Below, piece by piece: positions 39,054 to 47,969 of a DNA stretch of 64,000 nucleotides; position 1 is the first letter of the stretch; every line of letters begins with the position of its first letter. Position numbers and translations under genes: made by a program. A model generated the notes under the pieces. It had not been told where the DNA came from. It worked only from the letters and a program-made list of their open reading frames with translations, and did no database searches. Origin of the DNA: Frigidibacter albus (GTDB lineage: Bacteria > Pseudomonadota > Alphaproteobacteria > Rhodobacterales > Rhodobacteraceae); NCBI RefSeq assembly GCF_009908165.1, contig NZ_JAAAUC010000004.1:310001-374000 (forward strand), in the 5' to 3' direction.

Positions 39054-40583
39054 TCACTCCTCTTCCCGCAGCAACGCGAGCGGCGCGGCATTCTGCGGCA
39101 GGTCCTCCACCGTCAGCCCCGCCACCGGGCGCGACAGCCGGTTGCGCACCACCCACAGCAGCCGCTTCTCGGCCCGGGTGATCGCCACATAGGCCAGCCG
39201 CTTCCACAGCGGGATGCCCGCCTCGGACCGCCCGGCGCGCGAGGCGGCGTAGAGGTCCGGCGCGAAGACCTGCACGTTCTCCCATTGCGAGCCCTGCGCC
39301 TTGTGGATCGTCACCGCCGCCCCGTGCAGGAAGGCCGCCCCCATCCGCGCGGCATAGGGGATGAACGGCTCCTCCTCGCCCGGCAGTTCGATCTTGATGA
39401 TCGACGCGGCCGAGACCTGCGGCTCCTCCGCCCCGATCACGTGGATACGGCTGAAGCCCGGTTTCTTGCCCGGCCCCAGATAGATCACCTGAGCGCCCTT
39501 GATCAGCCCCCGCGCCTCAAGGTCAATCCGCTTCTTGCGGTGCTTCAGCGGCAGCTCGATCCCGTCGCAGATCAACGGCTCGCCCGGCAGCAGCGCATCC
39601 AGCGGCGCCCCGAACGCGCCGCGAAACGCCTGGATCAGCCGGATCCGCGTCTGGTTGCGCCAGACCAACACCGGCGAGCGCGCCATCAGGTCGCTCTCCA
39701 CCCGCTCGGCCCAGACCACGCGCGGGTCGCGCTTCGCGGCCTCCTCCACCATCCGCTCGAACCGCTCGAAGGTCAGGTCCTCATCGGCCAGCGCATGGGC
39801 CAGGTCGAGGATCGGGTTGTCGCCCTCCTGCCGGTGGATGCGGTGCAGCTCCAGCCGCTGCCCCTCGGGCAGACGGTCAAAGGCCATCGCGCCCGACTGG
39901 TTCACGGGGGCCAGCTGCGCCGGATCGCCGAACATCACCAGCGTCGGGAAAATCTCCTTCAGGTCCTCGAACTGCCGGTCATCGAGCATCGAGCATTCGT
40001 CGATCAGCCCGATATCCAGCGGGTCCTCGCGCCGCTTCCAGCCAAGGATGAAATCAGACCCGCGCAGGCCCGCCGCGGCCAGCGCCCCCGGCACCGATTT
40101 CACCTGCTCATAGAAGGCCTTGGCCCGGTCGAGCGCCGTCTCGCTCAGCCCCTCGACCACCGGGCGCTCGCCGCCATTCGCCAGCCATTCGGCGATGCGC
40201 TCATATTCCGGGTCATAGACCGGGCTATAAAGGATGCGGTGGATCGTCGTCGCCGGCACGCCGCGATTGCGCAAGACGCTCGCCGCCTTGTTGGTCGGCG
40301 CCAGAATCGCCAGCGTGCGCCGGTCCTTGCGGCGCTTGCCCTCGTAATCGCCCGAGATGATGTCGACGCCCGCCTCGTCCAGCGCCTTGGTCAGCGCGGC
40401 CAGCAGCATGGTCTTGCCCGACCCGGCCTTGCCCACCACCGCCATGATGGTGCGCGGCGCGCCCTCCTCCACCCGGTCGGTGGAGCTGCCGACGATATCG
40501 ACCCCCGCCCCCTCCAGCGCTTCGGCCAGACGGTCCCAGGCTTCGGCCTGATCAGGAGAGAAGGTGAGCGCGGTGCCGGTCAT
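39054..40583 (-). CDS. RecD-like superfamily 1 DNA helicase
   Basis: Predicted 509 aa. Walker A is VVGKAGSGKT (49-58); motif Ia LAPTNKAASVLR; motif II LIDECSMLDD; motif III VMFGDPAQLAPV; motif V/VI AAVTIHKAQGSQW and AYVAITRAEKRLLW. The order matches RecD/Dda-type 5'-3' helicases with a UvrD_C_2 C-terminus. There are no recB or recC genes nearby, so it likely acts alone. Start MTGTALTFSPDQAEAWD is standard for this group. The gene is flanked by repeat copies B and C. Confidence 0.9.
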   Translation of the reverse strand: MTGTALTFSPDQAEAWDRLAEALEGAGVDIVGSSTDRVEEGAPRTIMAVVGKAGSGKTMLLAALTKALDEAGVDIISGDYEGKRRKDRRTLAILAPTNKAASVLRNRGVPATTIHRILYSPVYDPEYERIAEWLANGGERPVVEGLSETALDRAKAFYEQVKSVPGALAAAGLRGSDFILGWKRREDPLDIGLIDECSMLDDRQFEDLKEIFPTLVMFGDPAQLAPVNQSGAMAFDRLPEGQRLELHRIHRQEGDNPILDLAHALADEDLTFERFERMVEEAAKRDPRVVWAERVESDLMARSPVLVWRNQTRIRLIQAFRGAFGAPLDALLPGEPLICDGIELPLKHRKKRIDLEARGLIKGAQVIYLGPGKKPGFSRIHVIGAEEPQVSAASIIKIELPGEEEPFIPYAARMGAAFLHGAAVTIHKAQGSQWENVQVFAPDLYAASRAGRSEAGIPLWKRLAYVAITRAEKRLLWVVRNRLSRPVAGLTVEDLPQNAAPLALLREEE

Positions 40584-40657
40584 CGGCGGCGACCCTAGCG
40601 AAGGGCGCGGGCGCGCACCAGACCCGGCGCGCCCTCAGCCAGCCCCGCGCCCTGGCC

Positions 40658-40720
40658 CTTTGCCTTTTCCAAATATCCCGGGGGGAGCGGCCAACGGCCG
40701 CCGGGGGGCAGCGCCCCCTC
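40658..40720 (+). repeat. Dispersed intergenic hairpin repeat, family 2, copy 2
   Basis: CTTTGCCTTTTCCAAATATC then a G-rich block and GGCCAACGGCC hairpin, ending GCAGCGCCCCCTC. It is nearly identical to copy 1 over about 60 bases. It directly precedes the region of repeat copy C. Confidence 0.8.
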
Positions 40721-40761
40721 TTGCCCGGCAACGCGCGCAGCGTCGGGAGGCAGAGCCCCCT

Positions 40762-40924
40762 CTTGCCCGGAACAAGGCGCTTCAGCGCCGCCGGGCAGCG
40801 CCCGTCCGCCCCCTCGGGCGGGCGCTCCGCAACGCCAGTGCCTAGAACGACGGTAGGGAGGTGCCGCACCATAAAGTGCCTAGAACTGCCGTTGCTCGCC
40901 CACCCGGCGGACGGGCACCGCCCT
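40762..40924. repeat. 165-bp structured intergenic repeat, copy C
   Basis: 163 bases, same orientation as A and B. It lacks one T of the left block (GGAACAAGG instead of GGAATCAAGG) but keeps the 24-base core (40863-40886) and tail. The middle stem uses CTCC/GGAG. Confidence 0.9.
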
Positions 40925-41034
40925 CTGACTGTGGTGTTTGACTGGCGTTTCTATCTCGCCTCGCAAGCCTCCACCCCAACGAAAACGCCCGCCCCTCCCC
41001 GGGACGGGCGCTCTTCTCTCTCCCTACCGCCAGC

Positions 41035-42327
41035 TCACGCCGGCCGCCCCGCCTCCAGCGCGTCCTCGAAGGTCCGCAGGCCAGCACGCGGGCTCTGCAC
41101 CAGCACCGCCATGTTGCCCGGCTTGTGCTCATTGCGCAGCATCTTCATATGCGCGCCCGGGATCTCGTCCCACGGGAACACTTCCGACATGCACGGATCC
41201 AGCCGCCGCTCCAGCATCAGCTTGTTCGCCGCTGCCGCCTGCTTGAGGTTGGCGAAGTGCGAGCCCTGCACCCGCTTCTGGTGCATCCACAGGTAGCGCA
41301 CGTCGAAGGTCAGGTTGAACCCGGTGGTGCCGGCGCAGATCACCACCATGCCGCCGCGCTTGACCACGAAGACTGACACCGGGAAGGTCGCCTCGCCCGG
41401 ATGCTCGAACACCATGTCGACATTGTTGCCCTTGCCGGTGATCTCCCAGATCGCCGCCCCGAACTTGCGCGCCTCCTTGAACCAGGCGGCATATTCCGGC
41501 GTGCCGACCTTCGGCATCTGGCCCCAGCAGCTGAAGTCCTTGCGGTTGATCACGCCCTTGGCGCCAAGGCCCATGACGAACTCGCGCTTGTCTTCTTCCG
41601 AGATCACCCCGATCGCATTCGCCCCCGCCGCATTGATCAGCTGGATCGCATAGGAGCCAAGCCCCCCCGACGCGCCCCAGACCAGCACATTGTCGCCGGG
41701 CTTGAGGATATGCGGGCGGTGCCCGAACAGCATCCGGTAGGCGGTGGCCAGGGTCAGCGTGTAGCAGGCGCTCTCCTCCCAGGTCAGGTGCCGCGGGCGG
41801 TGCATCAGTTGCTGCGCCTGCACACGGGTGAACTGCGCGAAGCTGCCATCGGGCGTCTCGTAGCCCCAGATCCGCTGGCTGGGCGAGAACATCGGATCGC
41901 CGCCGTTGCACTCCTCGTCGTCGCCATCATCCTGGTTGCAATGGATGACGACCTCGTCGCCCACCTTCCAGCGCTTGACCTTGTCGCCGACCTTCCACAC
42001 GATGCCCGAGGCATCGGACCCGGCAATGTGATAGGGTGCCTTGTGGCCGTCGAACGGGCTGATCGGCACGCCAAGGCCGGCCCAGATCCCGTTGTAATTG
42101 ACGCCCGCGGCCATCACCAGCACCAGAACCTCGTGGCTGTCGATCTCGGGCGTGTCCACCACCTCGACCAGCATCGAGGTATCGGGCTCGCCATGCCGCT
42201 CGCGCCGGATCGCCCAGGCATACATCTGTGCCGGCACATGGCCGAGGGGCGGCATCTCGCCGATCTCGTAAAGGTCCTTCTCGGGCGCGTCATAGGGCGC
42301 AATCTCGGTCTGGGTATCAAGAGCCAT
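41035..42327 (-). CDS. ccrA: Crotonyl-CoA carboxylase/reductase
   Basis: Predicted 430 aa, normal for Ccr. It is a medium-chain dehydrogenase: VVIHCNQDDGDDEECNGGDPM, ESACYTLTLATAYRMLFG and the NADPH loop VLVWGASGGLGSYAIQL. Ccr reductively carboxylates crotonyl-CoA to (2S)-ethylmalonyl-CoA, the key step of the ethylmalonyl-CoA pathway for C2 assimilation. ATG 42327 has AAGGAG seven bases upstream. Ecm, a later enzyme of the same pathway, lies 0.7 kb away on the other strand. Confidence 0.96.
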   Translation of the reverse strand: MALDTQTEIAPYDAPEKDLYEIGEMPPLGHVPAQMYAWAIRRERHGEPDTSMLVEVVDTPEIDSHEVLVLVMAAGVNYNGIWAGLGVPISPFDGHKAPYHIAGSDASGIVWKVGDKVKRWKVGDEVVIHCNQDDGDDEECNGGDPMFSPSQRIWGYETPDGSFAQFTRVQAQQLMHRPRHLTWEESACYTLTLATAYRMLFGHRPHILKPGDNVLVWGASGGLGSYAIQLINAAGANAIGVISEEDKREFVMGLGAKGVINRKDFSCWGQMPKVGTPEYAAWFKEARKFGAAIWEITGKGNNVDMVFEHPGEATFPVSVFVVKRGGMVVICAGTTGFNLTFDVRYLWMHQKRVQGSHFANLKQAAAANKLMLERRLDPCMSEVFPWDEIPGAHMKMLRNEHKPGNMAVLVQSPRAGLRTFEDALEAGRPA

Positions 42328-42454
42328 GACAGTACTCCTTGGCCGAAACGGGGTGTGCCGCAGCGCAGAATCGCGCGGCCTCATGCAGCAGGAAATACGT
42401 TTGGCCGCGCAACAATGCAATATGGAACGTTACGTTTTTGTAATTTTATGACCA

Positions 42455-42481
42455 GCAGGCCGGGCGCGCCACCCGGCCTGC
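42455..42481 (-). terminator. Hairpin downstream of small secreted protein gene
   Basis: A perfect 10-bp stem (GCAGGCCGGG with CCCGGCCTGC, 7-base loop) 16 bases past the gene stop. It lacks a clear U tract on either strand, so termination is only possible, not certain. Confidence 0.5.
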
Positions 42482-42497
42482 GGCCTCGGGTCCACCC

Positions 42498-42830
42498 CTA
42501 GTTGTAGGTGAAGGTGCCCACCTCGCAGACGTTCAGATCGCTCCGCACCACCTCGTCGCCATCCTCGAACACCGCCAGCAGGTCGTATTTGCAATAGCCG
42601 GTGCCATCGTCGATGTTGACCATCACCGAGGAGCCAGAGGGCAGCACGTCGGGCCCGAGGATATCCTCCTGCCAGTCGCTGGTGCCGGTGTTGGAGGCAT
42701 AGAATTCCACGATCGTGTAGCCGGTCTGGTTGACGATCTTGACGCGGCGATCAAGCGCGGCGGCGGGCAAAGCCATGGCCGCGCAAAGCGCGCCGGCAAC
42801 CCCGAGGGACAGCAGGGAACGAGTCAGCAT
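42498..42830 (-). CDS. Small secreted protein of unknown function
   Basis: Predicted 110 aa. A signal peptide MLTRSLLSLGVAGALCAAMALPAAAL is followed by about 84 residues of beta-rich sequence: RRVKIVNQTGYTIVEFYASNTG, WQEDILGPDVLPSGSSVMVN, and two Cys in GYCKYDLL and VCEVGTF that could form a disulfide. I recognise a pattern found in related genomes but no named function. It lies between ccr and ecm, on the ccr strand. Confidence 0.75.
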   Translation of the reverse strand: MLTRSLLSLGVAGALCAAMALPAAALDRRVKIVNQTGYTIVEFYASNTGTSDWQEDILGPDVLPSGSSVMVNIDDGTGYCKYDLLAVFEDGDEVVRSDLNVCEVGTFTYN

Positions 42831-43044
42831 GAAAGAACCTGTTGGTTACGCACCGGCGCCAAAATCCGTCGGCATCACCAGTCTGTGATCGGCGCCCCGG
42901 CGCATTGCAACAAAAATCCCCAGCCGCAGCGCGGCACATCCCCGCCGCAGCGCGGCGAATTGACAGCGACACATTCTTTCGCCTATCACCATTTTCAGCG
43001 CAACTATCTTGCCGGGCCGCCCGCCCCCGGATTCGGAGCACCGC
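42831..43044. other. Divergent intergenic region upstream of ecm
   Basis: 214 bases between the divergent small secreted protein gene and ecm. It contains a 12-base direct repeat CCGCAGCGCGGC (about 42923 and 42949) and the AT-containing stretch GCATTGCAACAAAAATC near 42903. It should carry promoters for both genes; no clear box is assigned. Confidence 0.5.
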
Positions 43045-45015
43045 ATGACCGACACCGCCCCCGCCCGCGACAAGCCCTGGCTGTTCCGCACCTATGCCGG
43101 CCATTCCACCGCGACCAAATCGAACGCGCTCTACCGCGCCAACCTTGCGAAGGGGCAGACCGGCCTCTCGGTCGCCTTCGACCTGCCCACCCAGACCGGC
43201 TATGACAGCGATCACGAACTGGCGCGGGGCGAGGTCGGCAAGGTCGGGGTGCCGGTGACGCATCTGGGCGACATGCGGGCGCTGTTCGACGGCATCCCGC
43301 TGGACAAGATGAACACCTCGATGACGATCAACGCCACCGCGCCCTGGCTGCTGTCGCTCTATATCGCCGTGGCCGAGGAGCAAGGCGCCGACGTTTCTGC
43401 CCTGCAGGGCACCGTGCAAAACGATCTGGTCAAGGAATACCTCAGCCGCGGCACCTATATCTGCCCGCCGAAGCCCAGCCTGGCGATGATCACCGATGTC
43501 GCCGCCTATACCGCCGTGCATCTGCCCAAATGGAACCCGATGAACGTGTGTTCCTACCATCTGCAAGAGGCAGGGGCGACGCCCGAGCAGGAGCTGGCCT
43601 TCGCGCTGGCGACCGCTGTGGCGGTGCTGGACGACCTGAAGGGCAAGGTGCCCGAGGCGGAGTTTCCGGCGATGGTCGGCCGCATCAGCTTCTTCGTCAA
43701 CGCCGGCATCCGCTTCGTCACCGAACTGTGCAAGATGCGCGCGTTTACAGAGCTGTGGGACGAGATCTGCCAGACCCGCTATGGCATCGAGGATGAGAAA
43801 TTCCGCCGCTTCCGCTATGGCGTGCAGGTCAACAGCCTCGGCCTGACCGAGCAGCAGCCCGAAAACAACGTCTACCGCATCCTGATCGAGATGCTGGCGG
43901 TGACGCTGTCCAAGAACGCCCGCGCCCGCGCCGTGCAGCTGCCCGCCTGGAACGAGGCGCTTGGCCTGCCCCGCCCCTGGGACCAGCAATGGTCACTGCG
44001 CATGCAGCAGATCCTGGCCTATGAAACCGACCTTCTGGAATATGGCGACCTCTTCGACGGCAACCCGGTGATCGCGGCACGGGTGGAGGCGCTGAAGGAC
44101 GGCGCCCGCGCCGAGCTGGCGACGCTCGACGCGATGGGCGGCGCGATTGCCGCCATCGACTACATGAAGGCGCGGCTGGTCGAATCCAACGCCACCCGCC
44201 TCGGCCGGGTGGAGACGGGCGAGACCATCGTGGTCGGCGTCAACCGCTGGCAGCAGGCCGAACCCTCGCCGCTGCTGGGAACCGATGGCGGGATCATGAC
44301 GGTCGATCCGGCGGTGGAGCAGGACCAGATCGCCCGGCTGGACGCCTGGCGCCGCGCCCGTGACGGCGCGGCGGTGGCGGCGGCGCTCGCCGACCTGCGC
44401 GCGGCGGCCAGTGCCGGGCGCAACATCATGCCGGCCTCGGTCGCGGCCGCCAAGGCCGGGGCCACCACCGGCGAATGGGCCGGGGTGATGCGGCAGGTGC
44501 ATGGCGAATACCGCGGCCCGACCGGCGTGTCGCGCAGCCCCTCGAACCGCACCGAAGGGCTGGAGCCGATCCGCGAGGCCGTCGATGCGGTGTCGTCGAA
44601 ACTCGGCCGCCGCCTGACCTTCCTCGTCGGCAAGCCCGGCCTCGACGGCCATTCCAACGGCGCCGAGCAGATCGCCTTCCGCGCCCGCGATTGCGGGATG
44701 GAGATCAGCTATGACGGCATCCGCCTGACGCCGGCGCAGATCGTCGAGGCGGCGGTGGAGCGGCAGGCGCATGTGGTGGGCCTGTCGATCCTGTCGGGCA
44801 GCCACCTGCCGCTGATCGCCGAGGTGCTGGAGCGGATGGCGGCGGCGGGCCTTGGCCATGTGCCGCTGGTGGTGGGCGGGATCATCCCGGAGGAGGACGC
44901 GGCGGCCCTGCTCGCGCAGGGGGTGGCCCGGGTCTACACGCCGAAGGATTTCGAGCTGAACCGGATCATGATGGATATCGTGGCGCTGGCGGAGCCGTCT
45001 GCCGCGGCGGCTTAG
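43045..45015 (+). CDS. ecm: Ethylmalonyl-CoA mutase (B12-dependent)
   Basis: Predicted 656 aa. The N-terminal TIM-barrel domain has SVAFDLPTQTGYDSDHELARGEVGKVGV and MNTSMTINATAPWLL. The C-terminal cobalamin domain has the His ligand motif LDGHSNGAEQ (D534-H536), then GLSILSGSH and VVGGIIPEED. In acyl-CoA mutases of the Rhodobacter type this is ethylmalonyl-CoA mutase, converting (2R)-ethylmalonyl-CoA to methylsuccinyl-CoA. The nearby ccr supports this over methylmalonyl-CoA mutase. The ATG at 43045 follows GGAG. Confidence 0.93.
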   Translation: MTDTAPARDKPWLFRTYAGHSTATKSNALYRANLAKGQTGLSVAFDLPTQTGYDSDHELARGEVGKVGVPVTHLGDMRALFDGIPLDKMNTSMTINATAPWLLSLYIAVAEEQGADVSALQGTVQNDLVKEYLSRGTYICPPKPSLAMITDVAAYTAVHLPKWNPMNVCSYHLQEAGATPEQELAFALATAVAVLDDLKGKVPEAEFPAMVGRISFFVNAGIRFVTELCKMRAFTELWDEICQTRYGIEDEKFRRFRYGVQVNSLGLTEQQPENNVYRILIEMLAVTLSKNARARAVQLPAWNEALGLPRPWDQQWSLRMQQILAYETDLLEYGDLFDGNPVIAARVEALKDGARAELATLDAMGGAIAAIDYMKARLVESNATRLGRVETGETIVVGVNRWQQAEPSPLLGTDGGIMTVDPAVEQDQIARLDAWRRARDGAAVAAALADLRAAASAGRNIMPASVAAAKAGATTGEWAGVMRQVHGEYRGPTGVSRSPSNRTEGLEPIREAVDAVSSKLGRRLTFLVGKPGLDGHSNGAEQIAFRARDCGMEISYDGIRLTPAQIVEAAVERQAHVVGLSILSGSHLPLIAEVLERMAAAGLGHVPLVVGGIIPEEDAAALLAQGVARVYTPKDFELNRIMMDIVALAEPSAAAA

Positions 45016-45034
45016 GTTGCGCCCCTGGCCGGCC

Positions 45035-45085
45035 GCCGGGGGCTGTCTGCCCCCGGACCCCCGAGGATATTTGGAAAAGGCAAAG
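45035..45085 (-). repeat. Dispersed intergenic hairpin repeat, family 2, copy 3 (inverted)
   Basis: On the plus strand GGATATTTGGAAAAGGCAAAG ends this block, the complement of the opening of copies 1 and 2. It is preceded by GGGGGCTGTCTGCCCCCGG, a hairpin. It lies 20-70 bases past the ecm stop. Confidence 0.72.
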
Positions 45086-45112
45086 CGGGGCCGAGTTCCT
45101 GAGAGTTTCGCT

Positions 45113-45155
45113 ATGCATATGACATATGTATGGGTTCTGTATGGCTTCCACATGC
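45113..45155. promoter_or_regulatory. CATATG-type palindromes upstream of aroA
   Basis: ATGCATATG-A-CATATGTAT (45113-45131) is a 19-base near-perfect palindrome. GTATGGCTTCCACATGC (45139-45155) on the opposite strand matches 13 of 16 bases of CATATGGAAACCATAT at 10487-10502. The sites lie about 65-108 bases before aroA. Confidence 0.4.
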
Positions 45156-45220
45156 CGTGATGGACGGGGGGGGCGGCATGCGGTATCACCCCGGGCGCAG
45201 ACCTGCCAAGGAGCAAGCCC

Positions 45221-46561
45221 ATGTCCGGCCACGCCGCCCCGATCCCGATGACCGCCCGCAGATCCGGCCCGCTGACCGGCAGTGCCGAAGTGCCCGGCGA
45301 CAAGTCGATCAGCCACAGGGCCTTGATTCTGGGCGCTTTGTCGGTGGGGCAGACGGTGGTGACCGGCCTTCTGGAAGGTCAGGACGTGCTCGACACCGCC
45401 AGCGCCATGCGCGCCTTCGGCGCCGAGGTTGTGCGGCATGGCGCAGGGCACTGGACGGTTCAGGGCGTCGGCGTCGGTGGCTTCGCGGAACCCCTTGATA
45501 TCATTGACTGCGGCAACTCAGGAACCGGGGTTCGGCTGATCATGGGCTGCATGGCGACCTCGCCGATCACCGCCACATTCACTGGCGACGCCTCCTTGCG
45601 CAAACGGCCGATGGCGCGGGTGACGGACCCGCTTTCTCTCTTTGGCACAAGGGCTTACGCGCGCTCTGGCGGGCGGCTGCCGATGACGGTGGTGGGCGCC
45701 GCCGATCCGGTGCCGGTGCGCTACCGCACGCCGGTGCCCTCGGCGCAGGTGAAATCGGCGGTGCTGCTGGCGGGGCTGAATGCGCCGGGCGAGACGGTGG
45801 TGATCGAGGCGGAGCCCACCCGCGACCATTCTGAAAGGATGCTCAAGGGCTTCGGGGCCGATCTTCATGTAGAGGACACGGCCGAGGGCCGGGTCATCAC
45901 CCTTGTCGGCCAGCCGGAACTGCGCGCGCAAACCGTGGCGGTTCCGCGCGATCCCTCGTCCGCGGCCTTCCCGGTCTGCGCGGCGCTGATCGTGGAGAAT
46001 TCCGACATATCGGTGCCTGGTGTCAGCCAGAACCTGACCCGGAATGGTCTTTATACAACATTGGTCGAGATGGGCGCGGATATCGAATTCGGAAACCCCC
46101 GCGAAGAGGGCGGCGAGCCGGTGGCGGACCTGCGGGTGCGCTTCTCGGCGCTGCAGGGCATCGAGGTTCCGGCCCATCGCGCCGCCAGCATGATCGACGA
46201 ATTTCCGGTGCTGTCCGTGGTTGCCGCCTTTGCGGAAGGCACCACAATCATGCGCGGTGTCAAGGAGTTGCGGGTCAAGGAGAGCGACCGCATCGACGCG
46301 ATGGCGCGGGGGCTGGAGGCCTGCGGCGTGCGCATCGAGGAGGATGAGGACACGTTGATCGTGCATGGCATGGGCCCCGGCGGCGTGCCCGGCGGCGCGA
46401 CCTGTGCGACCCATATCGACCACCGCATCGCGATGAGTTTCCTGGTGCTCGGGCTGGCCAGCCAGAGGCCGGTGACGGTGGATGACGGCTCGCCCATCGC
46501 CACTTCGTTCCCGGCGTTCGAGGGGCTGATGGCCGCACTTGGCGCCGACATCTCGCGCTGA
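45221..46561 (+). CDS. aroA: 3-phosphoshikimate 1-carboxyvinyltransferase (EPSP synthase)
   Basis: Predicted 446 aa. Two-domain MurA-like fold with [39 protein letters not shown], and [16 protein letters not shown]. It makes EPSP in chorismate synthesis. AAGGAG sits seven bases before the ATG. cmk follows 10 bases downstream, an order common in alphaproteobacteria. Confidence 0.97.
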   Translation: MSGHAAPIPMTARRSGPLTGSAEVPGDKSISHRALILGALSVGQTVVTGLLEGQDVLDTASAMRAFGAEVVRHGAGHWTVQGVGVGGFAEPLDIIDCGNSGTGVRLIMGCMATSPITATFTGDASLRKRPMARVTDPLSLFGTRAYARSGGRLPMTVVGAADPVPVRYRTPVPSAQVKSAVLLAGLNAPGETVVIEAEPTRDHSERMLKGFGADLHVEDTAEGRVITLVGQPELRAQTVAVPRDPSSAAFPVCAALIVENSDISVPGVSQNLTRNGLYTTLVEMGADIEFGNPREEGGEPVADLRVRFSALQGIEVPAHRAASMIDEFPVLSVVAAFAEGTTIMRGVKELRVKESDRIDAMARGLEACGVRIEEDEDTLIVHGMGPGGVPGGATCATHIDHRIAMSFLVLGLASQRPVTVDDGSPIATSFPAFEGLMAALGADISR

Positions 46562-46571
46562 AGGGGACCGC

Positions 46572-47177
46572 ATGATCTTTACCGTTGCCATCGACGGTCC
46601 GGCCGCGGCCGGCAAGGGCACCATCGGCCGCGCGGTGGCGGAGCGGTTCGGGTTCGCGCATCTGGATACCGGCCTTCTGTACCGTGCCGTCGGCGCCAAG
46701 GTCGCCGAGGGGGCGGACCCCGTCGCCGCCTGCGCGCTGACGCCCGGGGATCTGGCCCGCGGCGATCTGCGCAGTGCCGAGGCCGGGCAGGCTGCGAGCC
46801 GGGTTGCCGCAGTTCCCGAGGTGCGGGCGGCGCTGCTGGACTTTCAGCGGCGCTTTGCCCGGCGCGAGGGCGGGGCGGTACTGGACGGGCGCGACATCGG
46901 CACCGTGATCTGCCCCGAGGCGGAGGTGAAGCTGTATGTGACCGCCAGCGCCGAGGTTCGGGCCGGGCGGCGCTGGCAGGAACTGGGCGGCGAGGCGGCG
47001 CCCCTGCCCTATGCCACCGTGCTGGCCGAGGTGGTGGAGCGCGATGCCCGCGACATGGGCCGCGCCGATGCGCCGCTGCGGCCTGCCGTGGATGCGCTGA
47101 TCCTCGACACCTCGGCGCTGAGCATTGACGAGGCGGTGGCGCGCGCCGTGGCGGCGGTGCGAGCGAGGCGGGGCTGA
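46572..47177 (+). CDS. cmk: Cytidylate kinase
   Basis: Predicted 201 aa. The P-loop is [16 protein letters not shown], with [12 protein letters not shown] and [21 protein letters not shown]. It phosphorylates CMP and dCMP. The ATG at 46572 has AAGGGGA upstream, while the longer in-frame start runs from inside aroA. Usually rpsA follows cmk; here two genes come between them. Confidence 0.96.
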   Translation: MIFTVAIDGPAAAGKGTIGRAVAERFGFAHLDTGLLYRAVGAKVAEGADPVAACALTPGDLARGDLRSAEAGQAASRVAAVPEVRAALLDFQRRFARREGGAVLDGRDIGTVICPEAEVKLYVTASAEVRAGRRWQELGGEAAPLPYATVLAEVVERDARDMGRADAPLRPAVDALILDTSALSIDEAVARAVAAVRARRG

Positions 47178-47215
47178 GGCTTGGCCTTTTGCCGCTTCGG
47201 CCCCATCTTTGCGGG

Positions 47216-47785
47216 ATGCTGAAACGCCCTCCCTTCCTTGCCGCGCTGCTGCTGGCGGCACTCCCCGCCAACGCGGGCAGCGACCATGGGCTGCTGTGGA
47301 ACCGCACTGGCCTGCCCGCGGTGTTTCCGTTGCAGGTGCAGACCCTTGACGGCGAGGATCGCTCGCTGCTGCTGACCGATGCCGCCACCGGCGAGGCGGC
47401 GCTGGCCGCGTTCATCGAGGGCGGGCGGTTCTTCCGGGTGCTGGTGCCGCCGGGCAGCTACCGGGTCAGCCTCGCGCCCGGTGACATCTGGGCGGAGGAC
47501 GGCGAGCCGCAGAACGGCACCGTGGAACTGGCCGCCCCGCTGACCTTCGGGATCACCGGCGCCGGGCGCAAGGCGGGCTACCGGATCGACCTGCGCGAGG
47601 CGGGCGAGGCGCAGGTGACCAGCCAGGGCATCTGCCAGACGCTGCGGCTGGACCCGGGCAGCCTTGGCCAGCCCTGGGGCCGGATAGACTCCACCCCACC
47701 GGGCGGGCGGGCCGAAGAATTCCTGCGCGGCGACGAGCGGTTTCCGGCGCCGGAGTATGTGGTGATCTCGCGTCCCTGCGACTGA
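47216..47785 (+). CDS. Secreted protein of unknown function
   Basis: Predicted 189 aa. A signal peptide (MLKRPPFLAALLLAALPANAG) precedes a mostly beta-rich domain with FPLQVQTLDGEDRSLLLTD, FRVLVPPGSYRVSLAPGD and CQTLRLDPGS. The PPGSYRVSL segment is reminiscent of carboxypeptidase-regulatory-like beta sandwiches, but I do not assign a family. Two Cys near the end could form a disulfide. It sits between cmk and the nitroreductase gene. Confidence 0.72.
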   Translation: MLKRPPFLAALLLAALPANAGSDHGLLWNRTGLPAVFPLQVQTLDGEDRSLLLTDAATGEAALAAFIEGGRFFRVLVPPGSYRVSLAPGDIWAEDGEPQNGTVELAAPLTFGITGAGRKAGYRIDLREAGEAQVTSQGICQTLRLDPGSLGQPWGRIDSTPPGGRAEEFLRGDERFPAPEYVVISRPCD

Positions 47786-47969
47786 CCCTGCAGGCATCGG
47801 CCGGACGGTGCTACGGGGTCGCTGATCGGCTTCCCGCACGGTCGGGAGAGCGGGCGGACCTGCGTGTCTGCACAGGGCCTGTGCGGGCCGGCGAGGTTTC
47901 TTTCCTTCCGCAGGGGTTCCGCATCCCCATCTTTGCAGTGCCGCGCCGCGGCATGTGAAAGGAACACCG

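Larger units (their letters stand above)
40584..41034. other. Intergenic region between RecD-like gene and ccr
   Basis: A 451-base gap filled mostly by repeats: family 2 copy 2 (40658-40720), a short variable stretch with further GC-rich inverted repeats, and copy C of the 165-bp repeat (40762-40924). The rest (40925-41034) shows no gene. Confidence 0.75.

Noticed and set aside
39054..40583. RecD-like helicase as part of RecBCD or a phage defence system
   Set aside because: No recB, recC or nuclease neighbours; flanks are a small Lrp-type gene and ccr.
36039..40924. The 165-bp repeats as insertion sequences or MITEs
   Set aside because: No terminal inverted repeats, no target-site duplications and no transposase gene were seen; the internal structure is of hairpins.
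42903..42920. A PccR-type or similar site before ecm (GCATTGCAAC)
   Set aside because: Only a partial half-site; the matching sequence upstream of ccr is too short and in a different arrangement to support it.
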